A stretch of DNA of 64,000 nt from Duganella lactea (GCF_009857505.1 NZ_WWCP01000026.1:1-64000), one strand, 5' to 3'; counted from the stretch's first letter, positions 51,027 through 60,914 are shown. Translations and numbers: made by a program. The notes: generated by a model not told the origin, from the sequence alone.

Positions 51027-51044
51027 GTTTACGTAAACGTAAAC
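51027..51044. promoter_or_regulatory. Palindromic operator upstream of the SDR gene
   Basis: GTTTACGTAAACGTAAAC contains the perfect 12-bp palindrome GTTTACGTAAAC (51027-51038) plus an added half-site. It starts 22 nt before the SDR start codon. The motif resembles the TTTACGTAAACGT-type sites assigned to LiuR, the MerR-family regulator of branched-chain amino acid catabolism. The assignment is from memory of the motif and needs testing. Confidence 0.5.
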
Positions 51045-51323
51045 ATTGTAGCGAATTTCGCTGACGACGATAAGAAAAACCGGCCTGGCATAGAGCGCGC
51101 ATACTGCATCTCGGGTCGTCGCTATCGCAATCTGGAGCCGTCCGGATTGCGGCGTTGGTAGACCTCATCGATAAATGCGACATCTGTGTCGTTCGGGAAG
51201 ATGATGGCGAAACGCTTCATCCGTCGGGGCGAAGAGGTCATGGACGGCGTTATCGGCTCCGTCAAAAACTGAAATATTTTTTAATTACGGTTCTTTTCCA
51301 AGCCCACTCCCAGCCGTTTCAGG
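51045..51323. other. Intergenic region with a possible gene remnant
   Basis: Apart from the SDR upstream sequence, this region holds one short minus-strand frame at 51122-51241 (39 codons). Its sequence (RFAIIFPNDTDVAFIDEVYQ) looks protein-like, and the frame stays open upstream as far as a TAA at 51081-51083. No start with a ribosome-binding site was found and no family is recognised. It may be the tail of a degraded gene. The remainder shows nothing recognisable. Confidence 0.3.
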
Positions 51324-51656
51324 TCATTTAGTATGATAGATGCTGATAACACGCCCGTCTCGTTTGGCTATAACCGCAGTAGCCACGCCACCGCCCCAAC
51401 CTGTTGGAACGCTACCAGTGACCGTCCACCGGCCATTCTTAAGGACCGCTTGATAAGGTTTTCCCGCCGCAATCTCTTTCTCACCATAGACCGGAGTCCA
51501 AATTGCAATCGCTATTGCGATGGCAGTCCGCGCATCGGGGACCATGCCATCCTTGGGCAGAAAACCGGGCATTTTTGCAGTTTCCTTCAACGCGTCAGAA
51601 CCTGTGGCCACCGATACATAGACCGTCGCCGGTAGCGAGCGACTATAAACTGCCAT
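51324..51656 (-). CDS. NTF2-fold immunity-type protein (YbbC/YhhH-like)
   Basis: Protein of 110 residues. The segment ARTAIAIAIAIWTPVYGEKEI, then PYQAVLKNGRWTVTGSVP and GGVATAVIAKRDGRVISIYHTK, resembles the NTF2-fold immunity family found in YhhH/YbbC proteins near Rhs-type toxins. Family members often carry an N-terminal signal that this one lacks, so the 5' end may be truncated. No toxin gene is visible in the window. Function as an orphan immunity protein is inferred. Confidence 0.65.
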   Translation of the reverse strand: MAVYSRSLPATVYVSVATGSDALKETAKMPGFLPKDGMVPDARTAIAIAIAIWTPVYGEKEIAAGKPYQAVLKNGRWTVTGSVPTGWGGGVATAVIAKRDGRVISIYHTK

Positions 51657-51689
51657 TCAAGAGGCGCTGAACCATGCTTTCGGCGCCGA

Positions 51690-51854
51690 TCAATCATCGG
51701 GCGCTTGCTGCGTCTTTAATGGCTGCCGCGTTTTTCTGGACGCATCGACAATCAGCAGGTGCTTGTCGACAGCGCCGGATTTTTGCTGCTTGACCACCAG
51801 TACGGCGACCGGTCGGTTGTCGTGGACGGCACGTGGCGCTTTCGGTGCGAGCAT
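51690..51854 (-). CDS. Hypothetical small protein (uncertain)
   Basis: Possible gene of 54 residues that starts ATG after GGGGGGA, 19 nt downstream of the GntR stop. The product is basic and polar, ends QQAPDD, and has no recognisable domain, signal peptide or membrane segment. Its reality rests only on the open frame and the purine-rich site. It could equally be part of the scrambled sequence around the immunity gene. Confidence 0.25.
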   Translation of the reverse strand: MLAPKAPRAVHDNRPVAVLVVKQQKSGAVDKHLLIVDASRKTRQPLKTQQAPDD

Positions 51855-51873
51855 GGATTTCCCCCCGGGATTG

Positions 51874-52512
51874 TTATTGGGAAGGCACATGGAGGTGCCG
51901 TGCGTTTTTTACAAGATGCTTGGCACTGGTCAAATGCGCGATCGTCATGGCGCGGGCACGGTCGGCGTCGCCAGCAACGCAAGCTTGCAGGATGTCGGCG
52001 TGTTCGTGCTGGAAGCTGGGCGTGTCGGCCAGCAGCATCGATTGCAGACGTTCGTAGCGTTCAACCTCGGTGCGCAGTTCGCGGATCGCTTTCAGCTGGC
52101 GTTGGTTACCGCACGGCGCGTAGAGCAATGCGTGAAATTCGCGGTTGAGTTCGCCCTGCTTTTCGCGCGTGTCCGCCGCGTCCAGCAAGCGGTGAACCAG
52201 TCCGGCACGGGCCAGCGTTTCGGCATCCATGCGCTGCACCGCGCGGTAAATCGCATCGCCTTCGAGCAGCATGCGCAGGTCGTAGACTTCGTCGATGTCG
52301 GCGGCGGTCAGCGTGCGCACCATCGCACCGCGATTCTGGTACTGCTCGACCAGACCTTCGGCCGCCAGTTGCTGGATCGCTTCGCGCAGCGGAATGCGGC
52401 TGACCGCAAAGCGCTCGGCCAGATCGCGCTCGACCAAGCGGGCGCCGTCCGGTAATTCACCGCTGGCGATCAAGCGGCGCAAGGCGGCGGCGAGGGGTTC
52501 TGATGTCTTCAT
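51874..52512 (-). CDS. GntR family transcriptional regulator (FCD domain)
   Basis: Regulator of 212 residues. An N-terminal winged helix-turn-helix (LVERDLAERFAVSRIPLREAIQQLAAEGL) is followed by an all-helical FCD ligand-binding domain with the usual metal-site residues (Asp in EVYDLRMLLEGDA, His in LNREFHALLY and HEHADILQA). The start MKTSEPLAAAL avoids reading through the operator. It diverges from an OsmC gene, and the 59-nt gap contains a perfect palindrome, which suggests that it controls itself and osmC. Confidence 0.9.
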   Translation of the reverse strand: MKTSEPLAAALRRLIASGELPDGARLVERDLAERFAVSRIPLREAIQQLAAEGLVEQYQNRGAMVRTLTAADIDEVYDLRMLLEGDAIYRAVQRMDAETLARAGLVHRLLDAADTREKQGELNREFHALLYAPCGNQRQLKAIRELRTEVERYERLQSMLLADTPSFQHEHADILQACVAGDADRARAMTIAHLTSAKHLVKNARHLHVPSQ

Positions 52513-52520
52513 CGAGTAAA

Positions 52521-52530
52521 TGGTATACCA
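52521..52530. promoter_or_regulatory. GntR (FadR-type) operator candidate
   Basis: TGGTATACCA is a perfect 10-bp palindrome in the gap between the divergent GntR and OsmC genes, followed by AAATACCA. It fits the TnGTnnnACnA pattern described for FadR-subfamily regulators. Confidence 0.55.
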
Positions 52531-52571
52531 AAATACCACTTGGCGCTACACTGGGCGCCAAGGAGGACGTT

Positions 52572-53012
52572 ATGAAACACCATTACAAGCTCAACGTGAC
52601 GTGGACCGGCAACCGTGGCAGCGGCACCTCGGGCTACCGCGACTATGAACGCGACCATCTCATCGGCGCGCCGGGCAAAACGGCGATTGCCGGCTCATCA
52701 GATCCAGCCTTCCGTGGCGACGCCACGCGCTGGAACCCGGAGGAGTTGCTGCTGGCATCGGCCTGCGCCTGCCATCAACTGTGGTATCTGCATCTGTGCG
52801 CGGACGCCGGCATCGTCGTCACCGCCTATGAGGACGAGGCGGAAGGCGACATGCGGGACGAGCGCTTCGAGCGCATTGCGCTGCGCCCACGCGTGACCAT
52901 CGCGGCCGGCGACCGCGCGCTGGCGCTGCAACTCCACCACACCGCCCATCAGAAGTGCTACATCGCCAACTCGGTCAATTTTCCGATTTTATGCGAGCCC
53001 GTCATCGTCTAA
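52572..53012 (+). CDS. OsmC family peroxiredoxin
   Basis: Cytoplasmic thiol peroxidase of 146 residues. The two conserved cysteines of OsmC/Ohr proteins are at residue 65 (or 67) in ASACACHQLWYLHL and residue 129 in HQKCYIANSV. The start is fixed by a perfect AGGAGG at 52561-52566. It likely reduces organic hydroperoxides using dithiol cofactors. It is divergent from the GntR regulator and probably controlled by it. Confidence 0.9.
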   Translation: MKHHYKLNVTWTGNRGSGTSGYRDYERDHLIGAPGKTAIAGSSDPAFRGDATRWNPEELLLASACACHQLWYLHLCADAGIVVTAYEDEAEGDMRDERFERIALRPRVTIAAGDRALALQLHHTAHQKCYIANSVNFPILCEPVIV

Positions 53013-53239
53013 GCCGGGTAAGCGTCCGGCTAGCGCCGTCCGCAGACGCCGGAGCATTGCCATCCATAATCGAGTTTCGGCGCAATATGTGCGCCCACAA
53101 TTTTCGATCATGGACTCAAATTTTCAACCGATCGTTCCGACCAATGCACGCGACCACTATCGCCAGCATCCGTTGGGAAGCACGGAACGTCGTTCCCGGA
53201 TCGGCTAAGCACGACACATGGTAGCGCATCCGGGATGCC

Positions 53240-53680
53240 TCAGCGCTGGCCGGCATTGCATTCAGATAACCAATAGTTTTGAGCTGCAGGCGGCAACTGT
53301 TCCAGCGCCCGCAGAAAGGTGACCATATCAATATTGTTGCGTAACGCTGTGGCCACTGCTGGAATGGCGTTAGCCGTGGAAAAGTTATGTCTGCGCCGGA
53401 CGCTACGCACGTCATCCAGCATGGCCTCAAACGTGTCAAATTCTTTGGTCGGCAATGTCGGGTCCCAGTTTTCCAGGAAGAGCGCCCTGACCACGGGAGG
53501 TAGCGCATCGGCGAAGATCAGCGCCTGCGCCAGGGAGAGCCTTGCGCGAAAGGCATGGAATACGCCAACCACCATATTCCAAGCCATGTTTGTCGTTGCC
53601 AAGCCTGCATTATCGCGGCTTTCCACGATAAACCGATCAAATTGCCTGGAGGCATTCTGATACTCAAAAGGGATCGGCAT
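53240..53680 (-). CDS. DUF2267 domain protein
   Basis: Small soluble, helical protein of 146 residues. The segments NMVVGVFHAFRARLSLAQALIFADALPPVVRALFLENWDP resemble the core of DUF2267 proteins (HALRDRL, QLPMLVRGLYYEGW). A second, less conserved half follows and ends YWLSECNAGQR. DUF2267 proteins are often found near stress or membrane genes but have no known activity. It is flanked by unrelated genes and appears to be transcribed alone. Confidence 0.7.
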   Translation of the reverse strand: MPIPFEYQNASRQFDRFIVESRDNAGLATTNMAWNMVVGVFHAFRARLSLAQALIFADALPPVVRALFLENWDPTLPTKEFDTFEAMLDDVRSVRRRHNFSTANAIPAVATALRNNIDMVTFLRALEQLPPAAQNYWLSECNAGQR

Positions 53681-53780
53681 CGTTTCTCCGACGGGTTACA
53701 TATGTGCGCATGATAAGCCACACGGATGTTTGAAGTCCAGACGGTGCCAAGCATACGCCGGCCAGGCTGGTTCTACCCGC

Positions 53781-54272
53781 CTAGCATTGAATCATGGCGC
53801 CGGCGCGGTTGCAGACCTTGCCGTTCGGACCGACCACGCCGCCCCCCATGTTGTTGTAGCGCACGCCATTGGTCCCATAACAGCCGGCAACGTCGCAACT
53901 GGTGACCGGCACCGGCGCGCGCGGCGGATTGGTCAGGCTCTGCAATGACGGCGATGGCGGCATGCCCGGCATGGCCACCTGCGGCGCGCGCTTGACCTGC
54001 GGCATCGGCTGTAGCATCAGCGGCACGGGGCGTCGCGGCATCGGCACCTGGGCCGGCGCTTTGCGGCAGGGTTCGACCGCCAGACCCGTGCCCTCGGCGT
54101 TCAGCGTGCAGAACGGCAATGCCGCGTAGGCGGCGTCCGCAGCCGCCGGTGCAGCCGCCTTGGCCTGGTCCTCGACGGTCATCGCGTCCGGCCCCTGCGC
54201 CCACGCCACCTCGCACATCAGCATGCCGATCAGAAATACAGCAGTCAGCGCGGCTGGTTTGATGATGTTCAT
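53781..54272 (-). CDS. Hypothetical exported protein with C-terminal cysteines
   Basis: Protein of 163 residues with a clear signal peptide (IIKPAALTAVFLIGMLMCEVAWA, cleavage near AWA). The middle is rich in Pro, Met and Ala (PMPRRPVPLMLQPMP). The C-terminal 40 residues hold CDVAGCYGTNGVRYNNMGGG and end CNRAGAMIQC, with four cysteines that could form disulfides. Two further cysteines lie near residues 55 and 69. No family is recognised. Short repeats of the tail type occur in other exported betaproteobacterial proteins. Confidence 0.65.
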   Translation of the reverse strand: MNIIKPAALTAVFLIGMLMCEVAWAQGPDAMTVEDQAKAAAPAAADAAYAALPFCTLNAEGTGLAVEPCRKAPAQVPMPRRPVPLMLQPMPQVKRAPQVAMPGMPPSPSLQSLTNPPRAPVPVTSCDVAGCYGTNGVRYNNMGGGVVGPNGKVCNRAGAMIQC

Positions 54273-54338
54273 GGTCTGCCCTCCTCTTCTCCATTATTAG
54301 CAGACGCACGCCAGGAGGGAAGCCATGGATACATTTGC

Positions 54339-56474
54339 TTACTGTTGCTGTAGCGGCGGCGGTGGCGGTGGCGGTGGCGGCACGTCGGCGGGCGCCACGA
54401 TGGCCGGCGGGTGCGCCGGCGGCGCGGTGGACACCGCCAGCCAGCCGCTGGCCGGCAGCAACGGCACCAGCAGCAGCGCCACGATGTTGATGATCTTGAT
54501 CAGCGGATTGACCGCCGGCCCGGCCGTATCCTTGTACGGATCGCCGACGGTGTCGCCGGTCACCGCCGCCTTGTGCGCGTCCGAACCCTTGCCGCCGTGG
54601 TGACCGTCCTCGATGTATTTCTTGGCGTTGTCCCAGGCGCCGCCGCCGGTGGTCATCGAGATCGCCACGAACAGGCCGGTGACGATGGTGCCCATCAGCA
54701 TGCCGCCCAGCGCGGCCGGCCCCAGCAGCATGCCGACCAGGATCGGCACCACCACCGGCAACAACGACGGCACGATCATTTCCCTGATCGCCGACGCGGT
54801 CAGCATGTCGACCGCCTTGTCGTACTCCGGCTTGCCGGTGCCGTCCATGATGCCCTGGATGTCGCGGAACTGGCGGCGCACCTCGACCACCACGGCGCCG
54901 GCGGCGCGGCCCACCGCCTCCATCGCCATCGCGCCGAACAGGTACGGCACCAGGCCGCCGATGATCAGGCCGACGATCACCATCGGGTTGGACAAGTCGA
55001 ACGTGACCGCGCGCCCGACCGACTCCAGCGCGTGCGTGTAGTCGGCGAACAGCACCAGCGCCGCCAGCCCGGCCGAGCCGATCGCATAGCCCTTGGTGAC
55101 GGCCTTGGTGGTGTTGCCGACCGCGTCCAGCGGGTCGGTGATCGCCCGCACCGAGTCCGGCATGCCGGCCATTTCGGCGATGCCGCCGGCGTTGTCGGTG
55201 ATCGGGCCGTAGGCGTCCAGCGCCACCACGATGCCGGCCATCGACAGCATCGACGTCGCCGCGATCGCCACGCCGTACAACTGGCCCAGCTGGTAAGACA
55301 CCAGGATCGCCGCGCACACCGACAGCACCGGCCACGCGGTGGCCTTCATCGACACGCCCAGGCCGGCAATGATGTTGGTGCCGTGGCCAGTGGTTGAGGC
55401 TGCCGCTATATGCTTGACCGGCGGGAAATCGGTGCCGGTGTAGTACTCGGTGATGTAGACCATCAGCCCGGTCAGCACGATGCCGACCACGGTGCAGCCG
55501 ATCATCCGGATGCGCATGGCCTCGTCCGGCCACAGCTGCCAGGTCACCGCCACAAAACCGATCAGCGACAACCCGGCCGCCCACCACAGCCCGGTGTACA
55601 GCGCCGCCATGATCTTTCTGCCCGGCTTGGCCTTGACCATGGCGCAGCCGATGATCGAGGCGATGATGGACACCGCACCCAGCAGCAGCGGATACACCAC
55701 CGCCGTGGTGCCGGCGCTGCCCATCAGCAGCGCGCCGAGCAGCATGGTGGCGATCAGCGTCACCACATAGGTTTCAAACAGGTCAGCGGCCATGCCGGCG
55801 CAATCGCCGACATTGTCGCCGACGTTATCGGCGATCACCGCCGGGTTGCGCGGATCGTCCTCCGGAATGCCGGCCTCCACCTTGCCGACCAGATCGGCGC
55901 CGACGTCGGCGCCCTTGGTGAAGATGCCGCCGCCGAGCCGGGCGAAGATCGAGATCAGCGAGGCGCCGAACGCCAGCCCGATCAGCGGCTCGATCACCCG
56001 GTGCAGATTGACGTCCGGCCCCACGCCCGCCACCAGGAACATGGAGAACAGCGCCACCCCCAGCAGACCCAGCCCCACCACCAGCATGCCGGTGATGGCG
56101 CCGCCCTTGAAGGCGACATCGAGCGCCTGGTTCATGCCCCTGGTGGCCGCCTGCGCGGTGCGCACATTGGCGCGCACCGAAACGTTCATGCCGATGAAGC
56201 CGCACGCGCCCGACAACACCGCGCCGATCAGAAAGCCGATGGCGGTGCTGACGTCGAGCAGTACAGCGATGAGGATCAGCAGCACCAGCCCGACCATGCC
56301 GATGGTGCGGTACTGGCGCGCCAGATAGGCGGCGGCGCCCTGTTGAATCGCCAGCGCGATTTCCTGCATGCGCGGATTGCCCGCGTCCTGTCGCAAAATC
56401 CAGCTGCGCGACACCAGTCCATAGACCACGGCGATGACGCCGCACGCCACCGCCAACCAGATGCTAGCTGCCAT
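54339..56474 (-). CDS. hppA: Membrane-bound proton-pumping pyrophosphatase
   Basis: Polytopic membrane enzyme of 711 residues that couples pyrophosphate hydrolysis to proton export. It has about 16 helices, with [40 protein letters not shown]-type acidic motifs (split here as [11 protein letters not shown] and DNVGDNVGD) and [10 protein letters not shown], in which the Lys marks the K+-independent class. The start [11 protein letters not shown] is preferred over a 20-residue extension. The C terminus carries an unusual extension after the last helix: Pro-rich, with nine consecutive Pro (bases 54354-54380) and QQQ at the end. Confidence 0.95.
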   Translation of the reverse strand: MAASIWLAVACGVIAVVYGLVSRSWILRQDAGNPRMQEIALAIQQGAAAYLARQYRTIGMVGLVLLILIAVLLDVSTAIGFLIGAVLSGACGFIGMNVSVRANVRTAQAATRGMNQALDVAFKGGAITGMLVVGLGLLGVALFSMFLVAGVGPDVNLHRVIEPLIGLAFGASLISIFARLGGGIFTKGADVGADLVGKVEAGIPEDDPRNPAVIADNVGDNVGDCAGMAADLFETYVVTLIATMLLGALLMGSAGTTAVVYPLLLGAVSIIASIIGCAMVKAKPGRKIMAALYTGLWWAAGLSLIGFVAVTWQLWPDEAMRIRMIGCTVVGIVLTGLMVYITEYYTGTDFPPVKHIAAASTTGHGTNIIAGLGVSMKATAWPVLSVCAAILVSYQLGQLYGVAIAATSMLSMAGIVVALDAYGPITDNAGGIAEMAGMPDSVRAITDPLDAVGNTTKAVTKGYAIGSAGLAALVLFADYTHALESVGRAVTFDLSNPMVIVGLIIGGLVPYLFGAMAMEAVGRAAGAVVVEVRRQFRDIQGIMDGTGKPEYDKAVDMLTASAIREMIVPSLLPVVVPILVGMLLGPAALGGMLMGTIVTGLFVAISMTTGGGAWDNAKKYIEDGHHGGKGSDAHKAAVTGDTVGDPYKDTAGPAVNPLIKIINIVALLLVPLLPASGWLAVSTAPPAHPPAIVAPADVPPPPPPPPPLQQQ

Positions 56475-56578
56475 AATGTCCCCTTGTTTTTGTTGATCAA
56501 GCCTACAAACCACACTGCAAAGTGCGAACTGCAAAACTTCAGAACGTCAAAAAACGGGATGGCACTGGCGATAAAAAA

Positions 56579-56597
56579 AGCGGACCATCGGTCCGCT
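56579..56597 (-). terminator. Terminator of adk
   Basis: AGCGGACC-ATC-GGTCCGCT is an 8-bp stem with a 3-nt loop. On the minus strand it is followed by seven T. It lies 12 nt after the adk stop. Confidence 0.88.
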
Positions 56598-56609
56598 CTA
56601 CTTTAAACC

Positions 56610-57275
<666 letters not shown>

Positions 57276-57442
57276 CTAAAAAACAGATATGGGTATGGTT
57301 GGTAAGTAGAGGATCGAACGAAAGTTACCACAAAAGTTAGTTCGAACGCCACTCACGGCGCGATAAACCGTATGAATATCGCACAGTTGCAGTTGTTATA
57401 TCAGCGCTACCTGACTGCCGGCTGACGCGGATTTGCGCTAAA

Positions 57443-58189
57443 TTAATAGAACTGGCGCACGCGCACCAGGTCTTCCGGTGTATCCACGCCGGCGGCCGGG
57501 GCCGAATCGGTGACGTGGACGGCGATCGGATAACCGTGCCACAGCACGCGCAGCTGTTCCAGCGCCTCGATCGATTCCAGTGGCGACGCCTCCAGCGCCG
57601 GGTAGGCTTGCAGGAAGTCGTTGCGGTAGGCGTACAGTCCGATGTGACGGAGCGGCACATAGCCTGGGGGAAGATGGTCTTGGGAGAGCGCGAAGGCGTC
57701 GCGGTGCCACGGGATGGTGGCGCGCGAGAAATACAGCGCCCGACCGGCCTTGTCCAGCACCACCTTCACCACGTTCGGGTTGAAGGTGTCGGCGACGTCG
57801 TGCAGCGGGTGGGCGCAGGTGGCCATCGGCACGTCGGCGCCGATGCGGGCCGCCGCCGCCTGCAGCAGCGCCGGATCGATCAGCGGCTCGTCGCCCTGCA
57901 GGTTGACGATGACGGCCTCGGCCGCCAGGTTCAGCGTGCGCGCCACCTCGGCGATGCGGTCGGTGCCGGACGGGTGATCGGCACGGGTCATGCACACCTC
58001 CACGCCATGCTGCTCGCAGGCGGCGCGAATCGCCTCATGGTCGGTGGCGACGATGACGCGTTCGGCGCCCGCCTGCTGCGCGCGTTCGGCCACTCGCACC
58101 ACCATCGGTTTGCCGCCGAGGTCGGCCAGCGGCTTGTTCGGCAGCCGGGTCGAGGCCAGGCGCGCGGGAATGATGACGATGAAGGACAC
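57443..58189 (-). CDS. kdsB: 3-deoxy-manno-octulosonate cytidylyltransferase
   Basis: Activates KDO to CMP-KDO for lipopolysaccharide core synthesis. The 248-residue protein begins [28 protein letters not shown], the nucleotide-binding signature, and contains [11 protein letters not shown] and RATIPWHRD. The start is a GTG (bases 58187-58189) with GGCGGA upstream, 2 nt after the trm112 stop. The other in-frame start, further upstream, would overlap that gene. It is the last gene of the exbB-exbD-lpxK-trm112-kdsB unit. Confidence 0.95.
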   Translation of the reverse strand: MSFIVIIPARLASTRLPNKPLADLGGKPMVVRVAERAQQAGAERVIVATDHEAIRAACEQHGVEVCMTRADHPSGTDRIAEVARTLNLAAEAVIVNLQGDEPLIDPALLQAAAARIGADVPMATCAHPLHDVADTFNPNVVKVVLDKAGRALYFSRATIPWHRDAFALSQDHLPPGYVPLRHIGLYAYRNDFLQAYPALEASPLESIEALEQLRVLWHGYPIAVHVTDSAPAAGVDTPEDLVRVRQFY

Positions 58190-58191
58190 GC

Positions 58192-58368
58192 TTAGTCCGC
58201 CTTGTCCTGCAGCGTGCGCGCCTCGTCGGCCCACATGATCGGGATGCCGTCACGGATCGGATAAGCCAGGCGGTCGCCTTTGCAAATCATTTCCTGGGCT
58301 TTTTTATCGTACTCCAGAGGGCCTTTGCAGACCGGGCAAACCAGGATATCAAGCAATCGAGCGTCCAC
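58192..58368 (-). CDS. Trm112 family protein
   Basis: Small protein of 58 residues related to YcaR. It has the zinc-ribbon-like half [10 protein letters not shown] and then [20 protein letters not shown]. The start is taken as GTG giving [13 protein letters not shown], because GGAG lies seven bases before it; an upstream TTG would add five residues. It overlaps lpxK by 20 bp. YcaR is commonly encoded between lpxK and kdsB, but its function there is unproven. Eukaryotic Trm112 activates methyltransferases. Confidence 0.9.
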   Translation of the reverse strand: MDARLLDILVCPVCKGPLEYDKKAQEMICKGDRLAYPIRDGIPIMWADEARTLQDKAD

Positions 58369-59404
58369 GACATTTCTCCACAATTTGGTCGGCCAGCGCG
58401 CGGTCGATGCGCGCCGTCACCGGGACGACCCATAGTCTCGGATCGCCACTGAGTTCTTCAATTTGCGCACATTTTACTGCATCCTTCTCGGTCATCAAGA
58501 TCAGGTCGGCGTCGAGGGCGGCAAATGGCCGGTCCTGGAAGTCATGATGATCGGGCAAAGGCAGCTCCTGGATGCGCAGGCCGGCCGCTTTCAGCATGCC
58601 GAAGAAGCGCGCCGGGTTGCCGATGCCGGCGGCGGCGGCGATGCGCAGGCCCGGCTGCGCGGCCAGCGCCGCCAGCGAGCGCCGCTGGGTGCGGTCGCGC
58701 AGTTGCTCGGCGACGTCGCCGGCCAGCGTCATCGTCACCGGCGGCGTGCGCGCGCCCACCGAGGCCGCCAGCTCGGGCGTCAGTCGCGGCGTGTTGATGA
58801 CGGTGAAGTCGCGCCGGCGCGAGACCGGTTCGCGCAGCGGCCCGGCCGGCAGCAGCCAGCCGTTGCCGGCGCCGCGGCCGTCGAACAGGATGATTTCCAC
58901 ATCGCGCTGCAGCTGGTAGTGCTGCAAGCCGTCGTCGGTCAGCAGGATATCCACCTCCGGGTGCGCGGCCAGCAGCGCGCGGCCGGCGGCGGCGCGGTCG
59001 CGGCCCACCATCACCGGCGCGCCGGTGCGCTGCTTGATCAGCAGCGGCTCGTCGCCCACCTGCGCCGGCGTCGCCGCCGCCGTGACCGCGCGCGCGCCCT
59101 CTTGCGCGCTGCCGAAGCCGCGCGAAATCACGCCCGGCCGCATGCCGGCCGCCTGCAGCGCCTGCACCAGCCAGATGGTCAGCGGCGTCTTGCCGGTGCC
59201 GCCGATATAAATATTGCCGACGACCACCACCGGCACCGGCAGCCGCGACGACTTCAGCACGCCGGCGCGGAACAAGGCCACGCGCAGGCGGCTCAGCAGA
59301 CGGAACAGCAGCGACAGCGGCCACAAGGCGCAGGCCAGCGGGCCGCGCCGCAGCCAGTTACGCGTCAGCGTGGATTCCAGGGTTGAGGGATTTTGATTCG
59401 ACAA
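58349..59404 (-). CDS. lpxK: Tetraacyldisaccharide 4'-kinase
   Basis: Inner-membrane-associated kinase of 351 residues that phosphorylates the 4' position of the lipid A precursor. The Walker [18 protein letters not shown] is around residues 63-79, after an N-terminal hydrophobic segment ([15 protein letters not shown]). [17 protein letters not shown] and LPDHHDF are family motifs. The start is a TTG with no obvious ribosome-binding site, so the N terminus is uncertain by a few residues. It is co-transcribed with exbB/exbD upstream and trm112/kdsB downstream. Confidence 0.93.
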   Translation of the reverse strand: MSNQNPSTLESTLTRNWLRRGPLACALWPLSLLFRLLSRLRVALFRAGVLKSSRLPVPVVVVGNIYIGGTGKTPLTIWLVQALQAAGMRPGVISRGFGSAQEGARAVTAAATPAQVGDEPLLIKQRTGAPVMVGRDRAAAGRALLAAHPEVDILLTDDGLQHYQLQRDVEIILFDGRGAGNGWLLPAGPLREPVSRRRDFTVINTPRLTPELAASVGARTPPVTMTLAGDVAEQLRDRTQRRSLAALAAQPGLRIAAAAGIGNPARFFGMLKAAGLRIQELPLPDHHDFQDRPFAALDADLILMTEKDAVKCAQIEELSGDPRLWVVPVTARIDRALADQIVEKCRGRSIA

Positions 59405-59448
59405 TATGCGTGCGCCCGCACGCCGTTCCCGCCCGCGCGGGAATGACG

Positions 59449-59883
59449 TTATTTCGAGCCTCCGGTCTGTGCCGCGAAGGTCAGTTTTTCATAGCCGGCG
59501 ATGCGCGCCGCTTCCATCACATTGATCACCATCTGGTGCATCGCGAACTGGTCGGCATTGACGATCACCACCGGCGACTTGCCGGCCTCGCCCGCCTTGG
59601 TGGCGGCGTCGCGCATGGCTTGCGCGAAACCGTTGACGTCGCGGAACGACACCGGCTCGCCGTTGATGGTGTAGTTGCCCTTGGCGTCGACCGTCACGCT
59701 CAGTTCGAACGGCTTGTCCTCGGCTTTCTGCGCCTCGGCGGTCGGCAGCGTGATCTGCAGCTCGGTGAACTTGCTGTAGGTGGTGCTAACCATCAGAAAA
59801 ATCAGGATCACCAGCAGCACGTCGATAAACGGGATCAGGTTGATCTCCGGGTCCTCGCGGCGCTGGCCTTTGCGGAAATTCAT
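59449..59883 (-). CDS. exbD: Biopolymer transport protein ExbD
   Basis: Inner-membrane protein of 144 residues with one N-terminal helix (INLIPFIDVLLVILIFLMVS) that carries the conserved Asp for proton passage, followed by a periplasmic domain. With ExbB it energises TonB- or TolA-like proteins. It starts nine bases after the exbB stop and precedes lpxK by 44 nt. ExbB/ExbD next to lpxK is common in betaproteobacteria. Confidence 0.93.
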   Translation of the reverse strand: MNFRKGQRREDPEINLIPFIDVLLVILIFLMVSTTYSKFTELQITLPTAEAQKAEDKPFELSVTVDAKGNYTINGEPVSFRDVNGFAQAMRDAATKAGEAGKSPVVIVNADQFAMHQMVINVMEAARIAGYEKLTFAAQTGGSK

Positions 59884-59892
59884 GGCGCGTCC

Positions 59893-60498
59893 CTACTTCC
59901 GCTTGCTGTGGACGATGTCGACAAACTTCACCGCCTGCTGCTCCATGTCGATGATGAAGCTGTCCACCAGCGCGCGGAAGTGGCGGTAGAACACCAGCGC
60001 CGGCATCGCAATCGCCAGGCCGAAGCCGGTGTTGTACAGCGCCACCGAAATGCCGTGCGCCAGTTGCGCCGGATTGCCGCCGGCGGTGTTCTGCGAACCG
60101 AAGATTTCGATCATGCCGACCACCGTGCCGAACAGGCCCATCAGCGGCGCCAGCGTGGCGATGGTGCCCAGCGTGGTCAGGAAGCGTTCCAGCGTGTGCG
60201 CCACGCCGCTGCCGGCCTCTTCGATCGACTCCTTCATCACCTCGCGCGGCGCGTCGACATTGCGCAGCGCCGCCGACAGCACAACGCCGAGCGGCGAATT
60301 TTTCTCCAGCTTGTCGATGACGTCGGGAGTGATCTGTTTATTGCGGTAGACCTGCACCACCTCGTCCAGCAGCTTTTTCGGGATCAGCTTGCCGCGACGC
60401 AGGTACATCAGGCGTTCGATAATCAGCGCGGTGGCAACGATGGAAGCAATCAACAACAGCCAGATAGGCCAGCCGGCGGCTTGGAAGATGGCGAGCAA
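59893..60498 (-). CDS. exbB: MotA/TolQ/ExbB proton channel family protein
   Basis: Inner-membrane protein of 201 residues with three helices (about 7-25, 105-130 and 150-172). The block LERFLTTLGTIATLAPLMGLFGTVVGMI is the family signature. The start is a TTG placed by AGGAG six bases upstream. It is the first gene of the operon that runs to kdsB. The upstream region begins the DnaA-box repeat array. Confidence 0.92.
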   Translation of the reverse strand: MLAIFQAAGWPIWLLLIASIVATALIIERLMYLRRGKLIPKKLLDEVVQVYRNKQITPDVIDKLEKNSPLGVVLSAALRNVDAPREVMKESIEEAGSGVAHTLERFLTTLGTIATLAPLMGLFGTVVGMIEIFGSQNTAGGNPAQLAHGISVALYNTGFGLAIAMPALVFYRHFRALVDSFIIDMEQQAVKFVDIVHSKRK

Positions 60499-60584
60499 AA
60501 CGAACTCCTGTGTAGAAAATCTGGAACTGAATGGCGCAATGTATCTTGTTGGGGCGATGTCGGCAAGTGTCTGGCGGAGTTCTC

Positions 60585-60652
60585 AACATTTTCTGTGGAC
60601 AATAATGTGCGCAAGGTCATGCATGATGGTATAAGCCATTGATTTACAAGGG
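60585..60652 (+). repeat. DnaA-box element copy 1
   Basis: Box TGTGGACAA at 60594-60602 (one mismatch to the DnaA consensus). TGTGCGCAAGG follows. TTGATTTACAAGG starts at 60639, exactly 36 nt after the box. Confidence 0.7.
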
Positions 60653-60712
60653 AATACATCAGCCGCTTAAAAAACTTGCACGTTGCGCGCGGCGTTTGTC
60701 GGTGCACCTCCC

Positions 60713-60780
60713 CACACTTCTTGTGGACAAGATTGTGAGCAAGGCCTGTGACAAGCGCCAAGCGCGTTGATTTACAAGGC
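60713..60780 (+). repeat. DnaA-box element copy 2
   Basis: Box TGTGGACAA at 60722-60730 is preceded by CCACACTTCT. TGTGAGCAAGG follows. TTGATTTACAAGG begins at 60767, again 36 nt after the box. Confidence 0.7.
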
Positions 60781-60914
60781 TTTTTTTGCTTTGAGTAAAA
60801 ATTCGGCACGACCGTGTTTTACGCCCTTTTCCCGGGTAAAAAGGGCCGAATCATGAACCGGCAGCGAAAAATGATCGATCGATTTCAGCTATCACGCACC
60901 GGCGTGCACTTCTG

